From positions 1,054,001-1,118,000 of the forward strand of contig NZ_CP121671.1 of assembly GCF_029714185.1 (NCBI RefSeq): DNA of 64,000 nt. Reading direction: 5' to 3'. Source of the stretch: Halobacillus naozhouensis. Lineage in GTDB: Bacteria; Bacillota; Bacilli; Bacillales; Halobacillaceae. This document shows, in pieces, positions 1 through 7,801 of this stretch. Within the stretch, counting starts at the first letter, position 1, and the number at the start of each line of letters is the position of its first letter. The notes below the pieces were generated by a model. The model did not search any database. It had not been told where the DNA came from and saw nothing but the letters and a program-made list of their open reading frames with translations. Position numbers and translations under genes: made by a program.

Positions 1-1487
1 TTCTCTATATCGTAATGGGACTAATCGTTTTTGCCTTCTTAATTTTTGTAGCTTTTAGTAAAAATGGACTCATTAAATTAGGAGATGAAGGTGAAAAGCC
101 TGAATTTGGAACATTTTCATGGGCAGCTATGTTATTTGCTGCTGGTATTGGTTCAAGTATATTATATTGGGCTGTCATCGAATGGGCTTATTATTATCAA
201 GGACCGCCATACGGTCTGACACCTGAATCAATGGAGGCAATTCGTTGGGCCACGGCTTACGGCATATTCCATTGGGGACCTATCGCATGGGCGATCTATA
301 CACTACCCGCTTTGCCGATTGCTTATTTCTATTATGTTAGAAAGAAGCCTGTATTAAAAGTAAGTGAGGCGGTCCGTCCGGTTTTAGGGAAATTAGTTGA
401 CGGACCATTAGGCAACCTTATCGATGTATTATTTATGTTTGGTTTGTTAGGCGGAGCAGGGACAACACTAGCTCTAGGCGCCCCGATGATTGCTGAAGGT
501 ATAAGTGATTTAACCGGTTTAGAAGCTACCCTGGGCCTCCAAGCAGGCATCATGCTCGTCTGCACTTTGATTTTTGCCATTAGTTCTTACTCTGGTCTGA
601 GGCGGGGCATCAAGGTATTAAGTGATATCAATATTTGGCTCGCATTGTTCCTGCTAGCTTTTATTTTCCTTTTTGGGCCTACCCGTTTTTTAGCAGAAAC
701 AACCGTTAACTCAGTAGGAGTTATCCTGGATAATTTCTTTAGAATGGCAACTTGGATGGAACCCTTTGGAAACCTAGCGCAATTTAAAGAGACACGTTTC
801 CCGGAATCATGGACTATCTTCTACTGGGCCTGGTGGCTTGTGTATGCACCATTTGTCGGTCTATTTGTAGCCCGGATTTCAAGAGGCCGGACGATACGGC
901 AAATGATTTTAGGAACTATGATTTATGGAACTATTGGGTGTATTTTATTCTTCGGCATTATGGGGAATTTCGGTTTGTATCTGCAGCTGACAGGTCAGTT
1001 CGACGTCGTCGGTTTTATGAATGCAAACGGAGCGCCCGCAACTATTATTGAAGTCATTAATCAGCTTCCATTAGCGAAGTTTATGGTATTGGTTTTTACG
1101 GTTCTTGCGATTATCTTCTTAGCTACAACCTTTGATTCTTCATCATATATTTTGGCTTCTGTTGTACAGAAAGAAATTAAGGGAGAGCCGCTTCGCTGGA
1201 ACCGTCTATTTTGGGCTTTCGCGTTAAGTATTATGCCGTTAGTACTAATGTTTTTAGGAGGATTAGATACCTTGCAGACGGCTAGTATTGTCGGAGGATT
1301 CCCATTGATTTTTATTATGTTCCTGTTAGCTTGGTCATTTATAAAAGCATCAAACACAGATATCCGAGCTTCTGATGATTACGAACCCCCAACCATTCAT
1401 ATTAAACGATGGAAAAAGCGTAATAAGAAGAAAAGACGTTCAGCTCTTGAAGTTTTTGAAGAGAAGAATCGTGAAGATAATGAATAA
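1..1487 (+). CDS. BCCT family transporter (5' end outside window)
   Basis: Secondary transporter of the betaine/carnitine/choline family, an inner-membrane protein usually importing quaternary amines. The reading frame is already open at base 3 and codes hydrophobic residues before the first ATG at 15, so the N-terminus lies upstream of the window. About 490 residues remain of the usual 500-550. The family core is clear: GIGSSILYWAVIEWAYYY, then HWGPIAWAIYTLPALPIAY, and WTIFYWAWWLVYAPFVGLF followed by ARISRGRTIRQ, the last two close to the CaiT/BetP signature. The C-terminal tail is short and strongly charged (Lys/Arg then Glu), as in osmosensing BCCT carriers. The substrate cannot be told from sequence; glycine betaine or a related osmolyte is an inference. 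Confidence 0.9.
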   Translation, partial: LYIVMGLIVFAFLIFVAFSKNGLIKLGDEGEKPEFGTFSWAAMLFAAGIGSSILYWAVIEWAYYYQGPPYGLTPESMEAIRWATAYGIFHWGPIAWAIYTLPALPIAYFYYVRKKPVLKVSEAVRPVLGKLVDGPLGNLIDVLFMFGLLGGAGTTLALGAPMIAEGISDLTGLEATLGLQAGIMLVCTLIFAISSYSGLRRGIKVLSDINIWLALFLLAFIFLFGPTRFLAETTVNSVGVILDNFFRMATWMEPFGNLAQFKETRFPESWTIFYWAWWLVYAPFVGLFVARISRGRTIRQMILGTMIYGTIGCILFFGIMGNFGLYLQLTGQFDVVGFMNANGAPATIIEVINQLPLAKFMVLVFTVLAIIFLATTFDSSSYILASVVQKEIKGEPLRWNRLFWAFALSIMPLVLMFLGGLDTLQTASIVGGFPLIFIMFLLAWSFIKASNTDIRASDDYEPPTIHIKRWKKRNKKKRRSALEVFEEKNREDNE

Positions 1488-1493
1488 AGCTGC

Positions 1494-1530
1494 ACAGACC
1501 TACTTTAAAGCTGAGTAGGTCTGTTTGTTG
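1494..1530 (+). terminator. Intrinsic terminator of the BCCT gene
   Basis: Perfect 11-bp inverted repeat, ACAGACCTACT at 1494-1504 and AGTAGGTCTGT at 1514-1524, followed by a T-rich run (TTGTTGTTTC). It starts directly after the stop codon. Confidence 0.8.
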
Positions 1531-1581
1531 TTTCGTAAAGAATCTAAAGGGAAAATGATAAATATAGAAGGGAGCGATTAT

Positions 1582-1788
1582 ATGCTGCTCAACAGTATAG
1601 GCTTATTGATCGTAGGGATTGCTGTGTTTGTTTTGATCATAATCGTGGCCTACAAAATATTTATTAAGAAGGACCCGGTGAATAGTTCTTATACTCCTTT
1701 CGATTATATAACAGGCCAAACTGACAAAGAATTTCATCAAAATGAAGAAATGATCGTCGAAGAAAAAGATGATCAGAGTAAAGAGTAA
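1582..1788 (+). CDS. Small single-pass membrane protein, DUF3951-like
   Basis: A 68-residue protein. I chose ATG 1582 because a ribosome binding site (GAAGGGAG, 1567-1574) sits about 7 nt upstream; the longer in-frame reading overlaps the preceding terminator. Residues 1-28 form one hydrophobic helix (LLIVGIAVFVLIIIVAYKIF), followed by KKDP and the motif YTPFDYITGQT, then an acidic tail. The YTPFDxITGQ motif resembles the short Bacillus DUF3951 proteins of unknown function, but I did not confirm this by search. No function is proposed. Confidence 0.65.
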   Translation: MLLNSIGLLIVGIAVFVLIIIVAYKIFIKKDPVNSSYTPFDYITGQTDKEFHQNEEMIVEEKDDQSKE

Positions 1789-1808
1789 GTTATCCTTTAC
1801 AATAATGA

Positions 1809-1836
1809 AAATTCGCTGTCCGATTACAGCGAATTT
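1809..1836. terminator. Hairpin after the small membrane protein gene
   Basis: AAATTCGCTG (1809-1818) and CAGCGAATTT (1827-1836) form a perfect 10-bp stem with an 8-nt loop. A short T-rich stretch follows. Probably ends transcription of the preceding gene. Confidence 0.65.
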
Positions 1837-1937
1837 CTCATTACGATCCTATATGTAAGCTGTTATTGCCTTTTGAACATCATTAAACCCTTCAATTCGT
1901 TTTATGAACAGAAGGGTTTCGTATAGTTTTACCCCAA

Positions 1938-2039
1938 TTATACAATATAGATAAGAAGATAAAGAATACTTGCCAGAATAGCAGAACCTCCGAAGCCATA
2001 AATGAAATCTGTAGAATCGTACTCAGCTTGTTTCTTCAT
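1938..2039 (-). CDS. 33-residue hydrophobic peptide gene
   Basis: Very small reading frame: ATG at 2039 (reverse), stop at 1938, with a good ribosome binding site (AAAGGGG) about 8 nt upstream. The peptide starts MKKQAEYDSTDFIYGFGGSA and continues as a hydrophobic helix ILASILYLLIYIV. The layout (short polar start, Gly-rich turn, one C-terminal membrane helix) recalls the tiny YjcZ-like peptides of Bacillaceae, but family membership is not certain. It is the only candidate gene in the 1789-2379 gap. Confidence 0.5.
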   Translation of the reverse strand: MKKQAEYDSTDFIYGFGGSAILASILYLLIYIV

Positions 2040-2273
2040 AATTGATCCCCTTTCAATGGTTATAAAATTCTGTTAGCCCATTGCTGTCAATTCTAAAAAA
2101 ATTCTAAGAAATAAACCCACTGCTCATCATTCTTATACTTATTAGACGGATATAAATGTAAAAAGGTTTCATTTTCATGACGAAATATTTCATTTGTGTT
2201 ACAAATACAATTTTAACATGATATAAAACTAAAAATAACCCTTAAATTTCCTTTTTCACCCCCTTTTAAAAAA

Positions 2274-2342
2274 TGGCAACATTCCCTCTGCCAAACATGC
2301 ATTTAGATTATATTGATCATCCCTCTGCAAACGCTTTACTAT
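2274..2342 (+). promoter_or_regulatory. mtl operon promoter with possible cre and MtlR site
   Basis: A sigma-A-like promoter, TTGATC (2313-2318) N18 TACTAT (2337-2342), lies 38 nt before mtlA. The sequence TGCAAACGCTTTAC (2326-2339) overlaps the -10 and matches half of the CcpA cre consensus (TGnAAnCG core kept, right end poor). Further upstream TGGCA (2274-2278) and TGCCA (2289-2293) form a dyad that could be an MtlR operator. The promoter is fairly convincing; the operator assignments are inference. Confidence 0.5.
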
Positions 2343-2379
2343 AAAGGTATAGAGCGAAGGAGAAAAAGGAGGAAATTTT

Positions 2380-3837
2380 ATGACTGAACAACGTAAACAG
2401 TCAGGGATAAGGGCAGGGGTGCAAAAGTTTGGAAGCTTCCTTAGTGGAATGATCATGCCAAACATTGCTGCCTTTATTGCCTGGGGGATTATTACAGCAT
2501 TATTTATAGACACAGGCTGGACGCCTAATGAGGAACTGGCAACACTTGTTGATCCGATGATTAAGTATTTATTGCCATTATTAATTGCTTTTACAGGTGG
2601 GCGGATCATTCACGGTCTCCGTGGAGGTGTTGTAGGTGCAACAGCTACTATGGGTGTTATTGTCGGTGCAGAGATTCCTATGTTCATGGGTGCAATGCTG
2701 ATGGGACCTATAGGTGGATATGTGATTAAACAGATTGACCGCGCATTTGAAGGAAAAGTAAAATCAGGCTTCGAAATGCTCGTTAACAATTTTTCCGCCG
2801 GGATTGCTGGAGCCATTTTAGCGATTGTTGGTTTAAAGTTAATTGGGCCAATTGTTTCTGGAATTACTTTAGCTTTGGGTGCGGGTGTCAAAGTGATGAT
2901 CAATGCGGGGCTCCTGCCATTAGTCAACATATTTATTGAACCTGCCAAAGTTTTATTTTTGAATAATGCGATTAACCATGGAATATTAAGTCCAATCGCA
3001 GTAACTCAAACAGAAGAATTGGGAAAGTCAATCTTATTCCTGTTGGAAACAAACCCGGGGCCGGGACTTGGTGTGTTACTTGCCTTTTCTATATTTGGCA
3101 AAGGAATTTCCAAACAATCCGCACCAGGAGCAGCTATTATCCACTTCTTTGGGGGGATTCACGAAATTTATTTCCCTTATATTCTGTCTAAGCCATCGTT
3201 AATCCTTGCGCTTATCGCAGGTGGTGTATCAGGTACAGCTACATTTGCCGCATTTGGAGTCGGACTTACTTCTACTCCATCGCCAGGAAGTATCATTGCC
3301 TTGCTGGCTCTTACACCTAGAGGGGATTATGTAGGAGTGATTGTTGGTGTGCTTGTGGCCGCGGCTGTTACTTTCTTAGTTGCTTCCGTTATTCTGAAGG
3401 CTGGAAAACAAGAGGAACAGGATATTACAGCAGCTACTTCACAAATGGAAGAAATGAAAGGGAAGAAAAGCCGTGTAGCCGATCAACTCACTTCAAATGA
3501 GTCACAGCAAACAGCCGATGAGGAAGTTCAAGAGGTTCCGCAAGTCAACTATGGGGAAATCAATAAAGTCATATTTGCCTGTGATGCAGGTATGGGGTCA
3601 AGTGCCATGGGTTCCTCGTTATTGAAAAATAAGTTTAAAAAAGCTTCGATTGATATTGATGTAACGAATATGGCGATCAATGATCTGCCTTCAGATGTGG
3701 ATATTGTTATCACCCATAAAGATTTAACAGACAGGGCTAAACAAAAAGTCCCGAGTGCTCACCATATTTCTGTTGATAACTTTTTAAATAGTCCAAAGTA
3801 CGATGAACTGGTTGATGAATTACAGGCAAGTGAATAA
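2380..3837 (+). CDS. mtlA: PTS mannitol-specific enzyme IICB
   Basis: Membrane component of the mannitol phosphotransferase system: imports mannitol and phosphorylates it to mannitol-1-phosphate. ATG 2380 follows a strong AAAGGAGG site. Residues 1 to about 340 are the membrane IIC domain (MIMPNIAAFIAWGII near the start; conserved GGIHEIYFPY). A charged linker (about 345-390) leads to the IIB domain, whose phosphorylated cysteine is C401 in FACDAGMGSSAMGSS. There is no fused IIA domain, consistent with a separate mtlF downstream. Length (485 aa) is normal for the Bacillus two-domain MtlA. First gene of the mtl operon. Confidence 0.97.
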   Translation: MTEQRKQSGIRAGVQKFGSFLSGMIMPNIAAFIAWGIITALFIDTGWTPNEELATLVDPMIKYLLPLLIAFTGGRIIHGLRGGVVGATATMGVIVGAEIPMFMGAMLMGPIGGYVIKQIDRAFEGKVKSGFEMLVNNFSAGIAGAILAIVGLKLIGPIVSGITLALGAGVKVMINAGLLPLVNIFIEPAKVLFLNNAINHGILSPIAVTQTEELGKSILFLLETNPGPGLGVLLAFSIFGKGISKQSAPGAAIIHFFGGIHEIYFPYILSKPSLILALIAGGVSGTATFAAFGVGLTSTPSPGSIIALLALTPRGDYVGVIVGVLVAAAVTFLVASVILKAGKQEEQDITAATSQMEEMKGKKSRVADQLTSNESQQTADEEVQEVPQVNYGEINKVIFACDAGMGSSAMGSSLLKNKFKKASIDIDVTNMAINDLPSDVDIVITHKDLTDRAKQKVPSAHHISVDNFLNSPKYDELVDELQASE

Positions 3838-3840
3838 ATA

Positions 3841-3873
3841 AATAAGGGTCTGACTTTGTATCAGACTCTTATT
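3841..3873 (+). terminator. Hairpin between mtlA and mtlR
   Basis: AATAAGGGTCTGA (3841-3853) pairs with TCAGACTCTTATT (3861-3873), with a 7-nt loop and a weak T-run after it. It may stop part of the transcription after mtlA, giving more transporter than regulator. Confidence 0.6.
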
Positions 3874-3903
3874 TACTCCTTTTATGGAAGGGAGGGATAA
3901 TCA

Positions 3904-5997
3904 GTGTTTATATCAGCACGGGAAAGAAAAATGCTTCAACTTCTAATTGATTCCAATGAAACGGTGCCAATAAGAGAGTTAGCTAAATCACTTGATGTAA
4001 GTGAAAGAACCATTCATAGGGGTTTGCAGGGAATCGAGCAGATTCTTGAAGTATATGGACTTCTTTTACAAAGACAAGCAGGCAGAGGATTAGTAGTCAA
4101 AGGGGATCAAGCAAGCAGAAAAAAGTTAAAAGAAGCGATAGCAGCACAGGGTACCATTGATTATACCCCTGAGGAACGCCAGGTGCTCATCCTTTCTAAG
4201 CTGCTTGAAGCTAACGAACCAGTCAAACTTTTCTCCCTAGCGACAGAATTGGGGGTGACGGTGGCTACAATCAGTCATGACCTGGATAAGATGGAAGAGC
4301 AAGTCAATGAGTTTCAACTTGAACTGATTCGGAAAAGGGGATACGGAGTCGAGGTTAAAGGAAGTGAGTCTCATATTCGCGAAGCAATCAGCTTATTAAT
4401 TATGAAGCATATGAATGAATTAGACTTTATAACGCTGATTCGAGAGAATGTGAATGATACTTCGCTGGATCAAGTGTCAGAACAATTATTAGGTCTGGTT
4501 AGCAGAGAAAATATTTCACTTATCGAAACAACCCTCGCATCCATCCGTTCCTCATTACATTACGACCTAACAGATCATGCCTATATCGGCTTAGTCATCC
4601 ATATCGCTTTGGCTATTGAACGCCTGCAACAAGGTGAAGTCATCATTATGGAAGCGGAATATTTACGTTCTTTAAAGGATTCTAAGGAATTTGAAATGGC
4701 TGCCAAGGTTATTGAGAAACTTGAGAGTACTTTTGAGATTGATATACCAGAAGATGAGACTGGATACATTACGATGCATCTTATGGGGGCAAAGATCCGT
4801 TACGATACAGATGCAATAATTGAGGACAGCAGTCTAAGTATTGCTTTTAAAGCTAAGCAGCTCATTGAATTTGTCTCGAAGTCCACCCAGCAGGATCTTC
4901 ATCAATCTAATCAGCTGCTTAATGATCTGGTTGTCCATTTGAAGCCAAGTGTTTATCGCATTCAGCAGCAAATGGATATCCAGAACCCATTGACCGAGCA
5001 AATTGAACAGGATTATCCGGACTTGTTCCAGACTGTCCAGAGTGCAGTCGCACAGGTGTTTCCTGGGCTTGTTTTTCCAAAAGAGGAAACAGCCTATATC
5101 GTTATGCATTTTGCTTCAGCGATGTTAAATATGGAAGGAACTCGCGGTCTCCGTGTACTGGTTGTTTGTTCAAGCGGAATGGGAACTGCGAAAATCCTGG
5201 CTGCCAAACTTCAACAGCAATTTTATGAAATTGAAGAGGTGGATCATCGCTCATTGTTTGATCTAGAAAAATTAGAACATCAGCAGTATGATCTCACGAT
5301 TTCTACAGTCCCTATGAGAGAATATACTGATTCCGTGTTAGTCAATCCAATGCTGCCTACGAAGGACATTCATAAACTGCAGCACGTTATCCGAAGGGTG
5401 AGAATGGATCAGGGAATGAAACGAGCCAGGCCAGTTTCATCGGTTTCCTTCAAACGTGAATCGATGGAAGATATACAGAATTCAATAGCATCCATTCAGT
5501 CTTATGCAGAAACCATTACGGAAGTTATGAAGCATCTAGCTATCATGCATACCGCTGCAGCAGATAAGGAGAAAGCGTTGCTTGAAGCCTGCCAGCGTTT
5601 GAAAAAGCATAACGTTGTTTATGATGCCCCAGAAGTCGTAAAGGCTTTATTAAAACGGGAAAAGACTGGCGGTCTGGGCATTCCCGAAACCAAACTTGCG
5701 ATTTATCATACGAAATTAAGGGAAATAGCTAAACCATGTTTTTCCCTTATTCATGTCGAAAAAGCAATCGAGGTGCAGGGGATGGATGGGCAAAGTATGG
5801 AAAGTGATTCGTTCATCGTGATGCTTGCTCCCGATGATTTATCTGTTCATGGAAATGAAGTACTAAGTTATTTAAGTTCCTTAATTGTAGAGGATGAAGA
5901 AAGCACGAAGGTACTTGAATCTCACGACGAGGAACGAATGAGAATTTATTTTTCCAACAAACTCTACCAATTTTTACAAGATAAACTTTCTAATTAA
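3904..5997 (+). CDS. mtlR: Mannitol operon activator MtlR
   Basis: Transcription activator of mannitol genes, controlled by PTS phosphorylation. GTG start at 3904 with GGAAGGGAGGG upstream. Order of domains in 697 residues: two N-terminal winged-helix modules (about 5-60 and 80-150), two PRD regulation domains (about 180-405), an EIIB-Gat-like domain with the phosphorylatable cysteine C422 (VVCSSGMGTAK), and a C-terminal EIIA-Mtl-like domain with H602 (IYHTKLRE). These match the regulatory Cys and His positions known for B. subtilis MtlR (C419, H599), so regulation should be alike: active when the EIIB-like domain is not phosphorylated and PRD2 is. Sitting inside the operon between mtlA and mtlF differs from B. 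subtilis, where mtlR is distant. Confidence 0.95.
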   Translation: MFISARERKMLQLLIDSNETVPIRELAKSLDVSERTIHRGLQGIEQILEVYGLLLQRQAGRGLVVKGDQASRKKLKEAIAAQGTIDYTPEERQVLILSKLLEANEPVKLFSLATELGVTVATISHDLDKMEEQVNEFQLELIRKRGYGVEVKGSESHIREAISLLIMKHMNELDFITLIRENVNDTSLDQVSEQLLGLVSRENISLIETTLASIRSSLHYDLTDHAYIGLVIHIALAIERLQQGEVIIMEAEYLRSLKDSKEFEMAAKVIEKLESTFEIDIPEDETGYITMHLMGAKIRYDTDAIIEDSSLSIAFKAKQLIEFVSKSTQQDLHQSNQLLNDLVVHLKPSVYRIQQQMDIQNPLTEQIEQDYPDLFQTVQSAVAQVFPGLVFPKEETAYIVMHFASAMLNMEGTRGLRVLVVCSSGMGTAKILAAKLQQQFYEIEEVDHRSLFDLEKLEHQQYDLTISTVPMREYTDSVLVNPMLPTKDIHKLQHVIRRVRMDQGMKRARPVSSVSFKRESMEDIQNSIASIQSYAETITEVMKHLAIMHTAAADKEKALLEACQRLKKHNVVYDAPEVVKALLKREKTGGLGIPETKLAIYHTKLREIAKPCFSLIHVEKAIEVQGMDGQSMESDSFIVMLAPDDLSVHGNEVLSYLSSLIVEDEESTKVLESHDEERMRIYFSNKLYQFLQDKLSN

Positions 5998-6010
5998 AAG
6001 GAGAATGAAT

Positions 6011-6448
6011 ATGTCTGAAACTATTTTAACTACAAATAACATTGTCTTAAACGAAAAGTTTGATCATAAGGAGGAAGCGGTTCGCTTTGTAGGAAGTCTG
6101 CTCCATAAACAAGGGTATGTAGAGGAAGAATATATTGGCCAAATGCTTGAACGAGAAGAAGTAACTTCTACTTATATGGGCAATTATGTAGCCATTCCCC
6201 ACGGCACAGAAGATGGAAAGAAATCGGTGAAAGAGACAGGGATTACGATCGTAACTGCTCCCGACGGAGTCGACTTTGGTGAAGGAAATATTGTTAAGTT
6301 ACTGATTGGAATTGCAGGTAAAGGCGATGAACACTTAGAAGTATTGTCTCAAATTGCTCTCGTATGCTCTGAAGAAGAGAACATTGATAAAATATTGCAG
6401 GCTGACTCGAAGGAAGACATTCTTGCCATCTTTGAAGAGGTGAATTAA
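6011..6448 (+). CDS. mtlF: PTS mannitol-specific enzyme IIA
   Basis: Cytosolic phosphocarrier passing phosphate from HPr to the MtlA IIB domain. ATG 6011 is preferred over 6005, because AAAAGGAG ends at 6003 and would leave only one base for the earlier start. 145 residues, the normal length. The active histidine is H64 in AIPHGTEDGKKSV. Lies 13 nt after mtlR and its end carries the ribosome binding site of mtlD. Confidence 0.95.
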   Translation: MSETILTTNNIVLNEKFDHKEEAVRFVGSLLHKQGYVEEEYIGQMLEREEVTSTYMGNYVAIPHGTEDGKKSVKETGITIVTAPDGVDFGEGNIVKLLIGIAGKGDEHLEVLSQIALVCSEEENIDKILQADSKEDILAIFEEVN

Positions 6449-7582
6449 ATGCTGGCAGTTCATTTTGGTGCAGGTAATATAGGGAGAGGATTCATAGGTG
6501 CTTTATTGCATAAGGCAGGTTATGAAATCGTATTTGTCGACGTAAACACAGAGCTTATCGATCAAATAAATGATAGGCAAAGGTACACGGTTGAACTGGC
6601 CGGATCTGATGATGCATTAGAAGTGACAAATATATCAGGGATTAACAGTTTGACTCGCCCAGAAGATGTTGTAGAACAGGTTAAACAGGCAGACCTAGTT
6701 ACAACGGCAGTTGGTCCGTCTATTCTTTCCAAAGTAGCTCCATTAATAGCTGAGGGGTTAAAGGACAGAACAACTTCTGTCAATGTGATTGGATGTGAAA
6801 ATATGATCGGAGGCAGTGATCTGCTTAAGAAACATGTGCTTGCACATTTAAATCCAGAACTAGCAGCTCGTGTTGAGGAAAGGACAGGTTTCCCTAATGC
6901 AGCAGTTGATCGTATCGTACCGGATCAAGCTCACGAGGACAAGCTTAAAGTGACTGTCGAGCCGTATTTTGAATGGGTCGTTGACTCATCGTCTCTTAAA
7001 GGGGAGACCCTAGAAATTGACGGGCTTAAACTTGTGGAAGATCTGACTCCTTATATTGAAAGAAAGCTGTTTACAGTGAATACGGGACATGCCGTCGCTG
7101 CTTATTTAGGGAGTTATTACGGACTGCAAACGATCAACCAGGCTTTACATGATCATCAAATCCTCTCAAAAATAAAAGGGGCCTTACATGAGTCAGGTAA
7201 TGTACTCATTAAAAAATATGGCTTTACAAAAGCGGAGCATGAAAAATATATAGAAACGATATTATCAAGGTTTGCGAATCCGGAATTATCGGATGAAGTT
7301 TCTCGGGTCGGACGCGCTCCAATCCGCAAGCTGGGACCAGATGACCGCTTAATTCGGCCGGCAGTCGAATATGTTGAATGGAATAACGAAATACCTGTTG
7401 ATTTAGTCGAAGTAATTGCAGCTGCCTTACTCTATAAGCAAGATCAAGATCAGGAAGCAGCAGAGCTTCAATCCCTCTTAAAAGAGAAAGGGGTTAAGGG
7501 CACCCTGATGGAAGTATCAGAACTCAGTGAAGGGCACCCGTTACTTGAAGCAGTAGAAGAACAATTCCAATCCATGTCATGA
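6449..7582 (+). CDS. mtlD: Mannitol-1-phosphate 5-dehydrogenase
   Basis: Oxidises mannitol-1-phosphate to fructose-6-phosphate with NAD+, linking imported mannitol to glycolysis. The ATG directly abuts the mtlF stop codon, with GAGGTG inside mtlF as binding site, so the two are translationally coupled. N-terminal Rossmann motif HFGAGNIGRGFIG (residues 5-17); the family's catalytic region KLFTVNTGHAVAAYLG is present. 377 residues against 373-382 for typical MtlD. Last gene of the operon. Confidence 0.97.
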   Translation: MLAVHFGAGNIGRGFIGALLHKAGYEIVFVDVNTELIDQINDRQRYTVELAGSDDALEVTNISGINSLTRPEDVVEQVKQADLVTTAVGPSILSKVAPLIAEGLKDRTTSVNVIGCENMIGGSDLLKKHVLAHLNPELAARVEERTGFPNAAVDRIVPDQAHEDKLKVTVEPYFEWVVDSSSLKGETLEIDGLKLVEDLTPYIERKLFTVNTGHAVAAYLGSYYGLQTINQALHDHQILSKIKGALHESGNVLIKKYGFTKAEHEKYIETILSRFANPELSDEVSRVGRAPIRKLGPDDRLIRPAVEYVEWNNEIPVDLVEVIAAALLYKQDQDQEAAELQSLLKEKGVKGTLMEVSELSEGHPLLEAVEEQFQSMS

Positions 7583-7590
7583 TCACTTTA

Positions 7591-7630
7591 AAAATCCTCC
7601 CTATGGTAGCATTAGGGAGGATTTTGCTGC
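7591..7630 (+). terminator. Terminator of the mtl operon
   Basis: Perfect 13-bp inverted repeat (7591-7603 and 7613-7625, core TCCTCCCTA/TAGGGAGGA) with a 9-nt loop, its right arm ending in TTTT. Confidence 0.85.
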
Positions 7631-7744
7631 TTTTGGTATTCTTTAAGACTTTTATCACTTCAGAATGAATGGTGACCGTTAAGGAAACGAAGTCCATATC
7701 GAACAAACTTGTAACTTAAAAGTTTCTATATCTTTGAAAATTTC

Positions 7745-7753
7745 TGATACAAT
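7745..7753 (+). promoter_or_regulatory. Extended -10 promoter of the M3 peptidase gene
   Basis: TGATACAAT is a TGn-extended -10 element about 45 nt before the start codon. No good -35 is visible, which is usual for this promoter type. Confidence 0.45.
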
Positions 7754-7801
7754 AGAGTTGATTTATGTCGTCATAAAATCGATTGATAAAGGATGGTCGG
7801 A

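Noticed and set aside
2326..2339. Certain cre site at the mtl promoter
   Set aside because: The right half departs from the consensus at several positions, so it is only mentioned as possible, unlike the perfect site at 53645.
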